Shown: positions 26,688 through 33,650 of the stretch, in pieces | How positions within the stretch are numbered: position 1 is the first letter of the stretch | Layout: each line of letters opens with the position of its first letter | Assembly (NCBI GenBank): GCA_030038235.1 | Contig: JASHPE010000171.1 | Span: forward strand, 1 to 58,249 | Direction of reading: 5' to 3' | Source: Terriglobia bacterium | Lineage (GTDB): Bacteria; Acidobacteriota; Terriglobia; UBA7540 | DNA length: 58,249 nt | Translations under genes and position numbers: made by a program | Notes under the pieces: generated by a model | Databases searched by the model: none | Told to the model about the DNA's origin: nothing | The model's input: only the letters and a program-made list of their open reading frames with translations

Positions 26688-27245
26688 CTACACGCCGGTC
26701 TCCGCCGGAGCGGACGCCGAGGGTTGCTCAGCGGCCGTCTCACTCGCCGGCGCCGCGGCCGGCGCTGTCTGCTCCTCCGCGGGTTCAGGCGCGGCCGGAC
26801 CCCCTTCGGCTTCGACCTTCACCTTGAGGGTGACCGTGACCTCGCGATGCAATCGCACCGGCACGTTGTACTCGCCCACCACTTTGAGGGGGTTGGGAAG
26901 TTGGATCTTCCGCCGGTCGATCTTGTAGCCCTGGGCGCTCAAGCCCTCAGCGACGTCGATCGCCGTCACCGAACCGAACAGGGCGCCCTGCTCGCCGGAC
27001 TTTCGCACGAAAGTGAGGCTGACGCCTTCCAGAATCTGCGCCAGATCGGCGGCTTCGCCCTTCTCCTTGGCTTCCAGCTTCAGAAACCGGACGCGCTGCT
27101 GCTCCACCCACTTCCGATTCTGGGGCGTGGCGGCGACCGCCAGCCGCTTCGGCAGCAAGAAATTGCGGCCGTAACCGTCAGCCACTTTCACGAGTTGGCC
27201 GCGGTGCCCGAGCTTGTCGATATTTTCGATCAGGATGACTTCCAT
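26688..27245 (-). CDS. rplI: 50S ribosomal protein bL9
   Basis: The N-terminal motif MEVILIENIDKLGHRGQLV with VADGYGRNFLLPKRLA is diagnostic of bL9, which joins a 23S rRNA-binding N-domain to an rRNA-contacting C-domain by a long helix. The C-domain (LFGSVTAIDVAEGL) is present. About 35 extra residues, rich in Ala, Pro and Glu (EPAEEQTAPAAAPASE), extend the C-terminus beyond the normal ~150. GAGGTCAAAAC precedes the ATG. It is the last gene of the prs to rplI minus-strand block. A repeat region separates it from rpsR. Confidence 0.95.
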   Translation of the reverse strand: MEVILIENIDKLGHRGQLVKVADGYGRNFLLPKRLAVAATPQNRKWVEQQRVRFLKLEAKEKGEAADLAQILEGVSLTFVRKSGEQGALFGSVTAIDVAEGLSAQGYKIDRRKIQLPNPLKVVGEYNVPVRLHREVTVTLKVKVEAEGGPAAPEPAEEQTAPAAAPASETAAEQPSASAPAETGV

Positions 27246-27264
27246 GTTTTGACCTCGAAAGAGC

Positions 27265-27420
27265 TTGTCAGTGCGTCAGTATTTGAGTTCGTCCGTCTGT
27301 CGGTATTTCAGTCTTCAGTTCCCACCTCGGCGCTCAGCATCTTCGTCGGCCGCTCTGTCAGCGCGTCTCGTCGAACTCAGAAACACCAACATACTGACGC
27401 ACTGACGAACTGAAATACTG
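27265..27420. repeat. period-8 inverted repeat between rpsR and rplI
   Basis: Left words (GTCAGTGCGTCAGTATTTGA, GTCCGTCTGTCGG) are mirrored by the right arm (ATACTGACGCACTGACGAAC, TGAAATACTG). The unit is about 8 nt (GTCAGTNN). It fills nearly the whole gap between the two ribosomal protein genes. Confidence 0.82.
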
Positions 27421-27422
27421 CT

Positions 27423-27788
27423 TCACCTGCCCGACGCGAACGGAATGAACGCGAGATTACGCGCGCGCTTGATGGCTACGGTGAGCAGCCGCTGGTGCGG
27501 TGAGCAGGTTCCGGTGAGCCTTCGCGGAAGGATCTTGCCGCGATCGGACACGAACTGGCTCACCAGCCGAACGTCCTTGTAGTCGATGACGTCGATCTTC
27601 TCCTCGCAAAACTTGCAGACCTTGCGCCGCCGGAAGTATTGCCTTCGGCCGCCCGGACCGGCGCCCGGACCGCCTCGGCGCGCCGGGCGATCTGAACTGC
27701 GGCCACCGCCACCGCCGGAACCGGCGCCGCCGCCAGGACCGCTGCTCCCGCCAGGATTGGTGCTGCCGCTGCTTGTAGGTGTCGCCAT
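27423..27788 (-). CDS. rpsR: 30S ribosomal protein bS18 with Gly-rich N-terminal extension
   Basis: The C-terminal ~72 residues are a clear bS18: [68 protein letters not shown]. bS18 sits with bS6 on the 30S platform. The Cys pattern C-F-C and C-S-P-H would suit a zinc site. The first ~48 residues are low-complexity (Gly, Ser, Pro), unlike the usual ~75-residue protein. The ATG lies in a context with AAGGAGCAAGC. rpsF is 58 bp upstream. Confidence 0.93.
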   Translation of the reverse strand: MATPTSSGSTNPGGSSGPGGGAGSGGGGGRSSDRPARRGGPGAGPGGRRQYFRRRKVCKFCEEKIDVIDYKDVRLVSQFVSDRGKILPRRLTGTCSPHQRLLTVAIKRARNLAFIPFASGR

Positions 27789-27846
27789 GCTTGCTCCTTA
27801 AACTGGTTTCTGGGGTTGCTGGGAGCGCCGCTACAGCATGATCCGG

Positions 27847-28245
27847 TCAGCTCGACGCTTCCGCTTGCTGCTGCCCCTCGCCTCCGCTCGGCCGCGGACG
27901 CGGCTTGCGCGCCGCCTGTTCCGCCCGCCACGCCTTGGCCTTTTCGGCCCGTTTCAATTCCTCGTCGATGCGTACTGAGAGATACTTGATCACCGCATCG
28001 TTCACCTTGAGCCGGCGCTCAAACTCCTTCACCGTCTCGCCGGTGCCTTCAATCGCGAAGAGCACGTAAAAGCCTTCCTTCTGCCTCTCCACGCGATAGG
28101 CCAGGCGGCGCTTGCCCATCTTCTCCACCTTTTCGATCTTGCCGCCCTGCCCGGTGACCACGCCTTCCATCTGCGCGATGAGCTTGCCGAGTTCTTCCTC
28201 CGGCATGTCCGGCCGCACGATGAAAATCAGTTCGTACTTACGCAT
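27847..28245 (-). CDS. rpsF: 30S ribosomal protein bS6
   Basis: bS6 binds bS18 and 16S rRNA on the small subunit platform. The start MRKYELIFIVRPDMPEEEL and GKRRLAYRVERQKEGFYVLF are family motifs, and the C-terminus KAWRAEQAARKPRPRPSGG is a charged tail. At 132 residues it is slightly longer than usual (about 95-130). A GAGGTG site is found just before the ATG. A 122-bp inverted repeat element lies between it and pth upstream. Confidence 0.95.
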   Translation of the reverse strand: MRKYELIFIVRPDMPEEELGKLIAQMEGVVTGQGGKIEKVEKMGKRRLAYRVERQKEGFYVLFAIEGTGETVKEFERRLKVNDAVIKYLSVRIDEELKRAEKAKAWRAEQAARKPRPRPSGGEGQQQAEASS

Positions 28246-28263
28246 AACACCTCACTCTTCGAT

Positions 28264-28385
28264 AGTGTCCTAAGTTCAGACGTACGTGCGGCCCTTGGTG
28301 GCCGCCCAATTACAAGCGCATTCTTCGCGCCGCCGTTGGTCGGGCGGCCACGAGAGCCGCCCGCACGTCTGAGATTAAGACACTA
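28264..28385. repeat. 122-bp MITE-like element (copy 1), between pth and rpsF
   Basis: Terminal inverted repeats AGTGTCCTAAGTTCAGACGT and ACGTCTGAGATTAAGACACT pair over ~20 bp with about three mismatches. Inner arms GCGGCC/GGCCGC add a second stem. The element has the same length and ends as copy 2 at 35920-36041. No open frame or transposase is inside. Confidence 0.85.
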
Positions 28386-28389
28386 CGCG

Positions 28390-28989
28390 CTATTCCCCTT
28401 GCTTGGAACCGGATTCCGGCGACTCCGGCCGGCGATTGAACCGGTTCATGGCCGGTTCCACGCCCTCTCGCACAATCACTTCAACCGCATCCACCGCACG
28501 CTCGACCATGTCCGCCACCGATTCCAACTGGTCGCGCCGGAACCTGCCGAGCACATGCGCGGCGCGGTCCGAAACCGGATGATCCGGCTGCACGCCCATT
28601 CGCACGCGGACAAATTCGATCGACCCCAGCGCGCCGATGATCGACTTCAATCCGTTGTGCCCGCCGGCACTGCCCCGCGGCCGAACGCGAACCGTACCGA
28701 GCGGCAAGTCCGCCTCGTCAACCAGCACGATCAGGTCCGGCGGCGGGACCTGGTAGCGCTCCATCAGCCGCCGTACCGCCACGCCGCTCAGATTCATGAA
28801 CGTCATCGGCTTGGCCAGCACCACGTCTGATCCGCCAAGATTCACGTGCGCCGTAAGCGCGTGCGCCTCAGGCCGCGCGATTTCCGCGCCGCACTCCTCG
28901 GCCAACCGATCCGCCGCCATGAAACCGAGGTTGTGCGGCGTGAGGACGTACTCATAACCGGGGTTTCCGAGACCGACGATCAGTTTCAT
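28390..28989 (-). CDS. pth: peptidyl-tRNA hydrolase
   Basis: Pth releases peptides from drop-off peptidyl-tRNAs. MKLIVGLGNPGYEYVLTPHN has the catalytic His (TPHN), and KPMTFMNLSG, VDEADLPLGTVRVRPRGSAG and GHNGLKSI are intact. At 199 residues it is of normal length. The ATG lies directly at the edge of an inverted-repeat arm (CACTGACGCACTG-ATG), leaving no Shine-Dalgarno sequence. The stop is 5 bp from the MITE-like element. It follows rplY. Confidence 0.93.
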   Translation of the reverse strand: MKLIVGLGNPGYEYVLTPHNLGFMAADRLAEECGAEIARPEAHALTAHVNLGGSDVVLAKPMTFMNLSGVAVRRLMERYQVPPPDLIVLVDEADLPLGTVRVRPRGSAGGHNGLKSIIGALGSIEFVRVRMGVQPDHPVSDRAAHVLGRFRRDQLESVADMVERAVDAVEVIVREGVEPAMNRFNRRPESPESGSKQGE

Positions 28990-29115
28990 CAGTGCGTCAG
29001 TGTGTCAGTTTGTCAGTACGTCCGTTCGTTAGGTCGTCGGCTCGCAGCCAAGACTGCATGGGCTTCCCGTCAACTAAGAAACTGACTTACTGACATACTG
29101 ACTTACTGACTTACT
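28990..29115. repeat. period-8 inverted repeat filling the rplY-pth gap
   Basis: Left words CAGTGCGTCAGTGTGTCAGT mirror the right words ACTGACTTACTGACATACTG, each of 8-nt period. The right arm runs into the rplY stop codon and the left arm abuts the pth start codon, so the whole spacer is repeat. Confidence 0.85.
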
Positions 29116-29839
29116 TCTTTTCCTTCTTCTCGGGCTTCTTCTCCGCTTTCTCGGGCTTCTTCTCGGCCTTCTCCGCTCCGGCCTCGGCCTCCTCGCCCTC
29201 CTCCTCGGCCTTGCCCTTGCGGATTACTTCCGGCTCGGCCGCCTCGGCTCCGGCAACCGCCTCCTCGGCGGGCTTCTCCTCCTCGACCTTCAAGGCGATG
29301 ACGTGAGCTACCATGCGCGTGGGATCGGTCAGCAGTTTCACCCGCGCGCCGAGGGGCAAATCACTCGCGCGGAGATTACTCCCGATTTTGAAGTCGCTGA
29401 TGTCCACCGTAATGTGATCCGGAATATCGTCGGGCAGGCATTCGATCTCGATTTCGCGCGTAATGAACTCGAGAATGCCGCCTTCAGTCTTCACGCCGTA
29501 CGGCTCGCCTGTGAGATGGACCGGAATCTTGAGCTTCAGCCGCGTGTCTGCGGAGATGCGGAACAAGTCCACGTGCAGCAGCCCGCCGGTAACGGGATCC
29601 ACCTGCCAGTCGCTCAGCAGCACGCGTGCCGGCGTACGGCCCTTGATTTCAAGTGTGACCACGGTATTGTGTCCGGCTTCGGAATAAAGCACCTGCGTGA
29701 TCGCTTTCGGATCGACCACGACCGGTATAGCCTGGCCTCCGCCGCCGTACACTACGGCCGGGATGCGCCCGTCATGACGCAGGCGGCGCGACGCGTTTTT
29801 GCCGAAGTCCTCACGTGGCTCGGCTTGGATTGTGTTCAT
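29111..29839 (-). CDS. rplY: 50S ribosomal protein bL25 (CTC type, long form)
   Basis: bL25/CTC binds 5S rRNA. The start MNTIQAEPREDFGKNASRRL and IPAVVYGGG are the L25 domain, then the TL5/CTC C-domain (IECLPDDIPDHITVDIS, LGARVKLLTDP). About 50 residues of Glu/Lys/Ala repeats follow (EKAEKKPEKAEKKPEKKEKK at the end), a low-complexity charged tail. I use ATG 29839 (GAGGAG upstream, spacing 10); a TTG six codons upstream is possible. prs is 67 bp upstream. Confidence 0.93.
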   Translation of the reverse strand: MNTIQAEPREDFGKNASRRLRHDGRIPAVVYGGGGQAIPVVVDPKAITQVLYSEAGHNTVVTLEIKGRTPARVLLSDWQVDPVTGGLLHVDLFRISADTRLKLKIPVHLTGEPYGVKTEGGILEFITREIEIECLPDDIPDHITVDISDFKIGSNLRASDLPLGARVKLLTDPTRMVAHVIALKVEEEKPAEEAVAGAEAAEPEVIRKGKAEEEGEEAEAGAEKAEKKPEKAEKKPEKKEKK

Positions 29840-29906
29840 GACTCTCTGACTCCTCAACTCCCGAGGCTCGTTTGCCGTAGCAAAACAGGCTCAAGCCTCG
29901 CGGCCG

Positions 29907-30860
29907 TCAAATGAATAGCTTGCTGACCGAAGTCTCATCGTGAATCGACCGGATCGCTTCGGCAAATAATCCGGCGATGCTCAGAATATGGATGCGCTCG
30001 CACTGCAGCGCCTCCGCAGAAGGCGGAACCGAGTTGGTGGCCACCACCTGCTCGAGTTCGGAATTCCCCAGCTTTTCCACGGCATTTCCCGCGAAGACGC
30101 CGTGGACACAGCAGGCCAGAACGCGCTCGGCGCCCTGTTGCTTTAACGCTCCCGCGGCACGGGCGATGGTGCCGCCGGTGTCGATCAGATCGTCGACGAT
30201 CAGACACACGCGGCCGTCCACCTCGCCGATCACGTTCATCACTTCCACGGTGTGGGCGTCCTCGCGGCGCTTGTCGATGATGGCGAGCGGCGCTCCCAGT
30301 CGCTTCGCAAATGCCCGGGCCCGTTCCACGCCTCCGGTATCCGGCGAAACCACGGTCAGGTTGTGCAGACCCAGCTTCTTGAAGTACTCCACCGTGACCG
30401 GAGTCGCGTAAAGATGATCCACCGGGATGTTGAAGTAGCCCTGAATCTGCCCGGCGTGCAGGTCAAGAGCCAGCACGCGATTGGCCCCGGCGGAAGTCAG
30501 CAGGTCGGCCACCACCTTCGACGAGATAGGCACGCGCGGACGGTCCTTGCGATCCTGCCGCGCATAGCCGTAATACGGCATCACCGCGGTGATCCGATCC
30601 GCCGAGGCGCGCCGGAGCGCGTCCAGCATAATCAGCAGTTCCACCAGGTTGTCGTTCACCGGACGGCAGGTGGGCTGGACCACAAAAACGTCAGCCCCGC
30701 GCACGTTTTCCAGAATCTGGACACGGACTTCGCCGTCCGGGAAACGTCCCACATCCGCCTCGCCGACCTTCATACCCAAACTTCGGGCAATCTCCGTCGC
30801 CAATTCCGGATGAGCGTTGCCGGTGAAGATCTTGAGGGCGTTTTTTTTCTGGCTTCCCAT
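29907..30860 (-). CDS. prs: ribose-phosphate pyrophosphokinase
   Basis: Prs makes PRPP from ribose-5-phosphate and ATP for nucleotides, His, Trp and NAD. Motifs are [78 protein letters not shown] and the PRPP-binding [12 protein letters not shown] start at [12 protein letters not shown] (30860). A further ATG at 30878 lies inside a period-8 repeat (CAATGAGTCAATC) and looks accidental. Neither has a good ribosome-binding site. It begins the ribosomal block, downstream of tRNA-Gln. Confidence 0.95.
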   Translation of the reverse strand: MGSQKKNALKIFTGNAHPELATEIARSLGMKVGEADVGRFPDGEVRVQILENVRGADVFVVQPTCRPVNDNLVELLIMLDALRRASADRITAVMPYYGYARQDRKDRPRVPISSKVVADLLTSAGANRVLALDLHAGQIQGYFNIPVDHLYATPVTVEYFKKLGLHNLTVVSPDTGGVERARAFAKRLGAPLAIIDKRREDAHTVEVMNVIGEVDGRVCLIVDDLIDTGGTIARAAGALKQQGAERVLACCVHGVFAGNAVEKLGNSELEQVVATNSVPPSAEALQCERIHILSIAGLFAEAIRSIHDETSVSKLFI

Positions 30861-30869
30861 TCTCGGGGA

Positions 30870-30985
30870 TTGACTCATTGGCTCATTGATTCATTGAGTC
30901 AACGGTTCAGCGTTCGCTTGCCATTCGTCACGTGACAGTCGTCACTTCTGTTTCTTGCCACTCGTCACTTGTCACTTGCCGCTGT
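30870..30985. repeat. composite short-period repeat upstream of prs
   Basis: Two word sets are joined: a period-8 TCATTGAT/TCATTGAG tract (30870-30902), and a CACTTGTCACTTGCC-type period-7 tract with a partly inverted partner (30917-30983). It lies between tRNA-Gln and prs and includes the optional ATG of prs. Confidence 0.75.
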
Positions 30986-30989
30986 TTCT

Positions 30990-31063
30990 TGGCTGGGAGG
31001 CCTGGACTCGAACCAGGGTTCCATGCTCCAAAGGCATGTGTCCTACCACTGGACGACCTCCCA
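30990..31063 (-). tRNA. tRNA-Gln (anticodon UUG)
   Basis: The cloverleaf is complete. Acceptor stem TGGGAGG/CCTCCCA, anticodon stem CATGC/GCATG with loop CTTTGGA (anticodon TTG), and T-arm CCTGG-TTCGAGT-CCAGG are readable. Discriminator G and encoded CCA follow. It reads CAA codons. It precedes prs in the common order tRNA-Gln, prs, rplY, pth. Confidence 0.96.
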
Positions 31064-31117
31064 GTGCCGATCTGCTACAGAGGCTACAGCAAAAAGGCCA
31101 GTCTCGAAGGCTAAGTC

Positions 31118-31212
31118 CCTTTGTTCTTATGAACATCGTGGGACTTGCCTTTCAATTTTCGAGGCCCGTCCTTTGTTTTCAACAACATCGTGGGACTTAC
31201 CTTAATTTTCGA
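31118..31212. repeat. two direct copies of a ~44-bp repeat between tRNA-Gln and ispE
   Basis: Copy 1 (31118-31161) and copy 2 (31170-31212) share CCTTTGTT, AACATCGTGGGACTT and AATTTTCGA with few differences. They occur in the 160-bp gap and have no coding sense. Confidence 0.8.
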
Positions 31213-31223
31213 TCTCGCGCCCC

Positions 31224-32129
31224 CTACGTCTGACTTTCAGAGCGCGAGAGCGTTCGAGCCGCGAAACTGCGCCACTTCTTGGGAAGCAGGTCCCGCGCAA
31301 AGGCCAGTTTTCGGGCGGATGGGAAAATGGCGTAGACGGCGGTGCCGCTACCCGTCAGGGATGCCATTTCGGCGCCGGCCCGGAGGAGCTGTCGTTTCAG
31401 CTTTGACAGTTCCGGCCACTTTGCGAAAACGACGCTTTCAAAGTCATTTTCGGCCGCTTCCCAATCGTTCCAAGGGAACTGTGGCCACTTGCCGAAAGAG
31501 TATATGTTACGGCCTAAGCGCTCCGCTGTCAATCGCGAATCGGGTGATTCGTCGACAGACAATTGAGAATCGATGGCGGCGTAGGCTTCGCTCGTCGATT
31601 GCGAGAATCCGGGAAACACCACCAGGCAGTGACGGCGCGGCAGATCCGGCAGCGGGTAGACTTCCTCGCCCCGGCCGCACCCGAGCGCGCGTCCGCCAAA
31701 CAGGAAGAAGGGGACATCGGAGCCAAGCGCCGCAGCGATTTCCAGCCGCACCGCAAGCTTCAGCCGGTCGCCGGTCAGCCGCTCGAGCGCCACGAGCGTC
31801 GCCGCCGCATCACTGCTCGCGCCGCCCAAGCCGCTGCCGGCCGGGATACTCTTCCCGATCATGAGCCGGATGCCGCGCCGCGTCGCACGAGCCTCGCGCC
31901 AGCGCTCGCACGCTTTGTAGACCAGATTGGCGGGACCGCCGGGCACATCCGGAGCGTCAGTATCAACCTCAATCACACCCGGGCGCGACGCGAGCGAGAC
32001 CTCCAGGCGATCGGCAAGCGAAATTGTCTGATAAACGGTGCGGATCTCGTGATAACCGTCAGCCCGGCGGCCAAGAATCCTCAGGCCGAGGTTGATTTTC
32101 GCGAAGGCACAAAGACATATGGAAGGCAT
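31224..32129 (-). CDS. ispE: 4-diphosphocytidyl-2-C-methyl-D-erythritol kinase
   Basis: IspE phosphorylates CDP-ME in the MEP pathway to isoprenoids. The protein has 301 residues and GHMP-kinase motifs: AFAKINLGLRILGRRADGYH, the glycine-rich PAGSGLGGASSDAAAT, and the C-terminal SLTGSGTAVYAIF. Its length is normal. ATG 32129 leads MPSICLCAFAKINL, with the family normally starting about ten residues before AKINL. It is the first gene of the minus-strand housekeeping block that continues into tRNA-Gln and prs. Confidence 0.93.
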   Translation of the reverse strand: MPSICLCAFAKINLGLRILGRRADGYHEIRTVYQTISLADRLEVSLASRPGVIEVDTDAPDVPGGPANLVYKACERWREARATRRGIRLMIGKSIPAGSGLGGASSDAAATLVALERLTGDRLKLAVRLEIAAALGSDVPFFLFGGRALGCGRGEEVYPLPDLPRRHCLVVFPGFSQSTSEAYAAIDSQLSVDESPDSRLTAERLGRNIYSFGKWPQFPWNDWEAAENDFESVVFAKWPELSKLKRQLLRAGAEMASLTGSGTAVYAIFPSARKLAFARDLLPKKWRSFAARTLSRSESQT

Positions 32130-32167
32130 GGAGGGCGGTCGGCAGAAGACCCGGACCTAGTAAAGTC

Positions 32168-32467
32168 CTAGTAACGATCATGAAACTGAAGCAACCCGGT
32201 GACCCGCTGAAGTTGTGGGGCGCGCTGATGGCCGTCTCGATACCGCCGACCGCCAAGTACACGGTCTGGTACTGTGAGTACGTTTGACTGGCCAACCCAG
32301 ACAACGAACGAGCGGCTGGGCATTGTTTGGTTTAACGGCGGGAACGGATTCGGCACGCACCAGACAACCTGACGATCCGTTTGTGCGCGCGACGAAGACA
32401 GGCTCAATCCGGAGACCAAGACTACAAGCAAAGGTACAAATCGCCCCCATCGCCGAGACTGATTCAT
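32168..32467 (-). CDS. short secreted protein of unknown family, possibly frameshifted
   Basis: ATG 32467 follows a strong GAGGAGGAAAA site. The first ~32 residues are a good signal peptide: MNQSRRWGRFVPLLVVLV, then SGLSLSSSRAQT. After that the sequence VPNPFPPLNQTMPSRSFVV is followed by an Arg-rich stretch ending LLQFHDRY. Another frame of the same strand reads TYSQYQTVYLAVGGIETAIS, then HNFSGSPGC, which looks more like beta-strand protein. A frameshift near 32290 is therefore possible. I do not recognise the family. It follows the truncated GloVer gene on the same strand. Confidence 0.4.
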   Translation of the reverse strand: MNQSRRWGRFVPLLVVLVSGLSLSSSRAQTDRQVVWCVPNPFPPLNQTMPSRSFVVWVGQSNVLTVPDRVLGGRRYRDGHQRAPQLQRVTGLLQFHDRY

Positions 32468-32502
32468 TTTTCCTCCTCTTCGACAACCGTCGCCCCGCAC
32501 CC

Positions 32503-32889
32503 TTATAGCGGCTCCGATCGGTCCCCACCATCGGTGCCCTGGACAAGGCCCGCGTAAGGAGCGGCGCCGTCCAGACAGCTGCTTTGCGAGCAAAAACTGT
32601 ACACCCTGGTCAGTGCTCCACCGGGCGTAATCTTGAAGACCGTACCAGGGCCAGGGGTCCCGCCGCCGACCGTCGTCCCATATAAGTTCCCATTGGCGGC
32701 CTGGACGAGGCCCGCCCACGGGAGCTCACCATCAGTGCAATCCGTTTGGGAGCAAAAACTGTGTAGCGACTTGAACGTCTGCGCCGCCGATGGAATTGCC
32801 ACGCAGGCCCAAGCCACGGCAAGCAACGCCCCCTTGATCCGCCACCGCCCTGCCACTGTCAGTCGATAACCTTGCCTGACATCTTGCAT
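32503..32889 (-). CDS. truncated GloVer-repeat (choice-of-anchor) protein
   Basis: The 128 residues start MQDVRQGYRLTVAGRWRIKG with a hydrophobic segment and SAAQTFKSLHSFCS, a signal peptide-like end. Two GloVer-type repeats follow: DGELPWAGLVQAANGNLYGT, GTVFKITPGGALTRVYSFCS and DGAAPYAGLVQGTDGG. Family proteins usually carry many more such repeats over several hundred residues. Here the second repeat breaks at GTDGG and the frame ends in DRSEPL, so the gene is probably cut short by a frameshift or deletion. ATG 32889 is preceded by GAGGAAGGTGC. The function of the family is unknown. Confidence 0.7.
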   Translation of the reverse strand: MQDVRQGYRLTVAGRWRIKGALLAVAWACVAIPSAAQTFKSLHSFCSQTDCTDGELPWAGLVQAANGNLYGTTVGGGTPGPGTVFKITPGGALTRVYSFCSQSSCLDGAAPYAGLVQGTDGGDRSEPL

Positions 32890-33138
32890 AAAGCACCTTC
32901 CTCATGCTGACATTCCAGCCGTTAAGGCATCCCTCGAAGAGCGATGCGGCGCCTTGGTATCGCTGTGCGTCCGCCGTTGCTCTCACCCAAAATGGCGCGG
33001 AACGCCCCTCTCACCGTCAGGACGATAATGCTCATCAAGCGGGATGTCAAGGAGGCTCAGATTGAGGATCGGATTTCAGACTTCAGGCTTGTTTACGGCT
33101 CGGTCGGAGGGGCGGGGACCTGTGGGGCCGAGAGCGCT

Positions 33139-33399
33139 TCAACGTTGCTTTCCAATTAGCCGTCGATACTCGTCATGGGGACCGATCCAGACTCAGATAA
33201 AGTCCGAGCCGTCCTCAACGGCGAGGGCCCGGTGATTGAGCCCGACCCTTGCCGACCAGAGAACTCCAACCCTCTTAAAGTGCAGAGAGGGATGCAGCGG
33301 GTTTGCCTTGAGCAGTTCAAAGTTCTCGCGCGCCAACTGTTGGATACCTTCGGGGAGACGCTCAAAGGAATCCCAGAAGCGATGGGTTGTGCGATGCAT
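33139..33399 (-). pseudogene. RelE/ParE-type toxin gene interrupted by one in-frame TGA
   Basis: The frame begins MHRTTHRFWDSFERLPEGIQ and reads FELLKANPLHPSLHFKRVG, VLWSARVGLNHRALAVEDGS and DFI, then a TGA (33193-33195). The same frame then continues VWIGPHDEYRRLIGKQR to a TGA at 33139. The TGA stands exactly where family members have W, so a TGG-to-TGA change is the likely cause. Without it the protein would be 86 residues, the normal size of a RelE/ParE-type ribonuclease toxin. With it only 68 residues are made, lacking the DEYRRL end. It abuts the antitoxin stop (TGA-ATG). Confidence 0.8.
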
Positions 33400-33600
33400 T
33401 CACAAGGCCTTGAGAGTGCCTTTTAGCTTCGACTCGCGGGCCTCGCGCAGCAGAAAATCGAACTTTCCAGCATCGGAGTCGGCCTCGATTTCTCGATCCC
33501 ACCTCTCCCAGTCCTTCTCCGCCAGCCAGCGGAAAAATTCGCTGAACTCTTCGCTGGGAAGCTTCTCGACTTCGGCCTTCAGATCGTCGATCTTTGACAT
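33400..33600 (-). CDS. antitoxin of the disabled RelE/ParE-type module
   Basis: A 66-residue acidic, helical protein: MSKIDDLKAEVEKLPSEEF, then SEFFRWLAEKDWERWDREIE, ADSDAGKFDFLLREARESKL, KGTLKAL. It is similar to short antitoxins that precede RelE/ParE-like toxins. The order (antitoxin first, stop directly followed by the toxin ATG) is typical. ATG 33600 follows a GGGCTCAGGAGCGCCC-like region with AGGAG. Because its toxin has a nonsense codon, the antitoxin may be a leftover or may still regulate. Confidence 0.72.
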   Translation of the reverse strand: MSKIDDLKAEVEKLPSEEFSEFFRWLAEKDWERWDREIEADSDAGKFDFLLREARESKLKGTLKAL

Positions 33601-33620
33601 GGGCGCTCCTGAGCCCTGCC

Positions 33621-33650
33621 TTCTGACTTCTGGCTTCTGACTTCTTCTTA
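33621..33650. repeat. period-7 tract TTCTGAC-TTCTGGC-TTCTGAC-TTCTTCT
   Basis: Four 7-nt words in tandem lie between the TPR gene and the antitoxin gene and run into the TPR stop codon (TAA, 33650-33648 on the minus strand). No inverted partner is visible. Confidence 0.75.
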
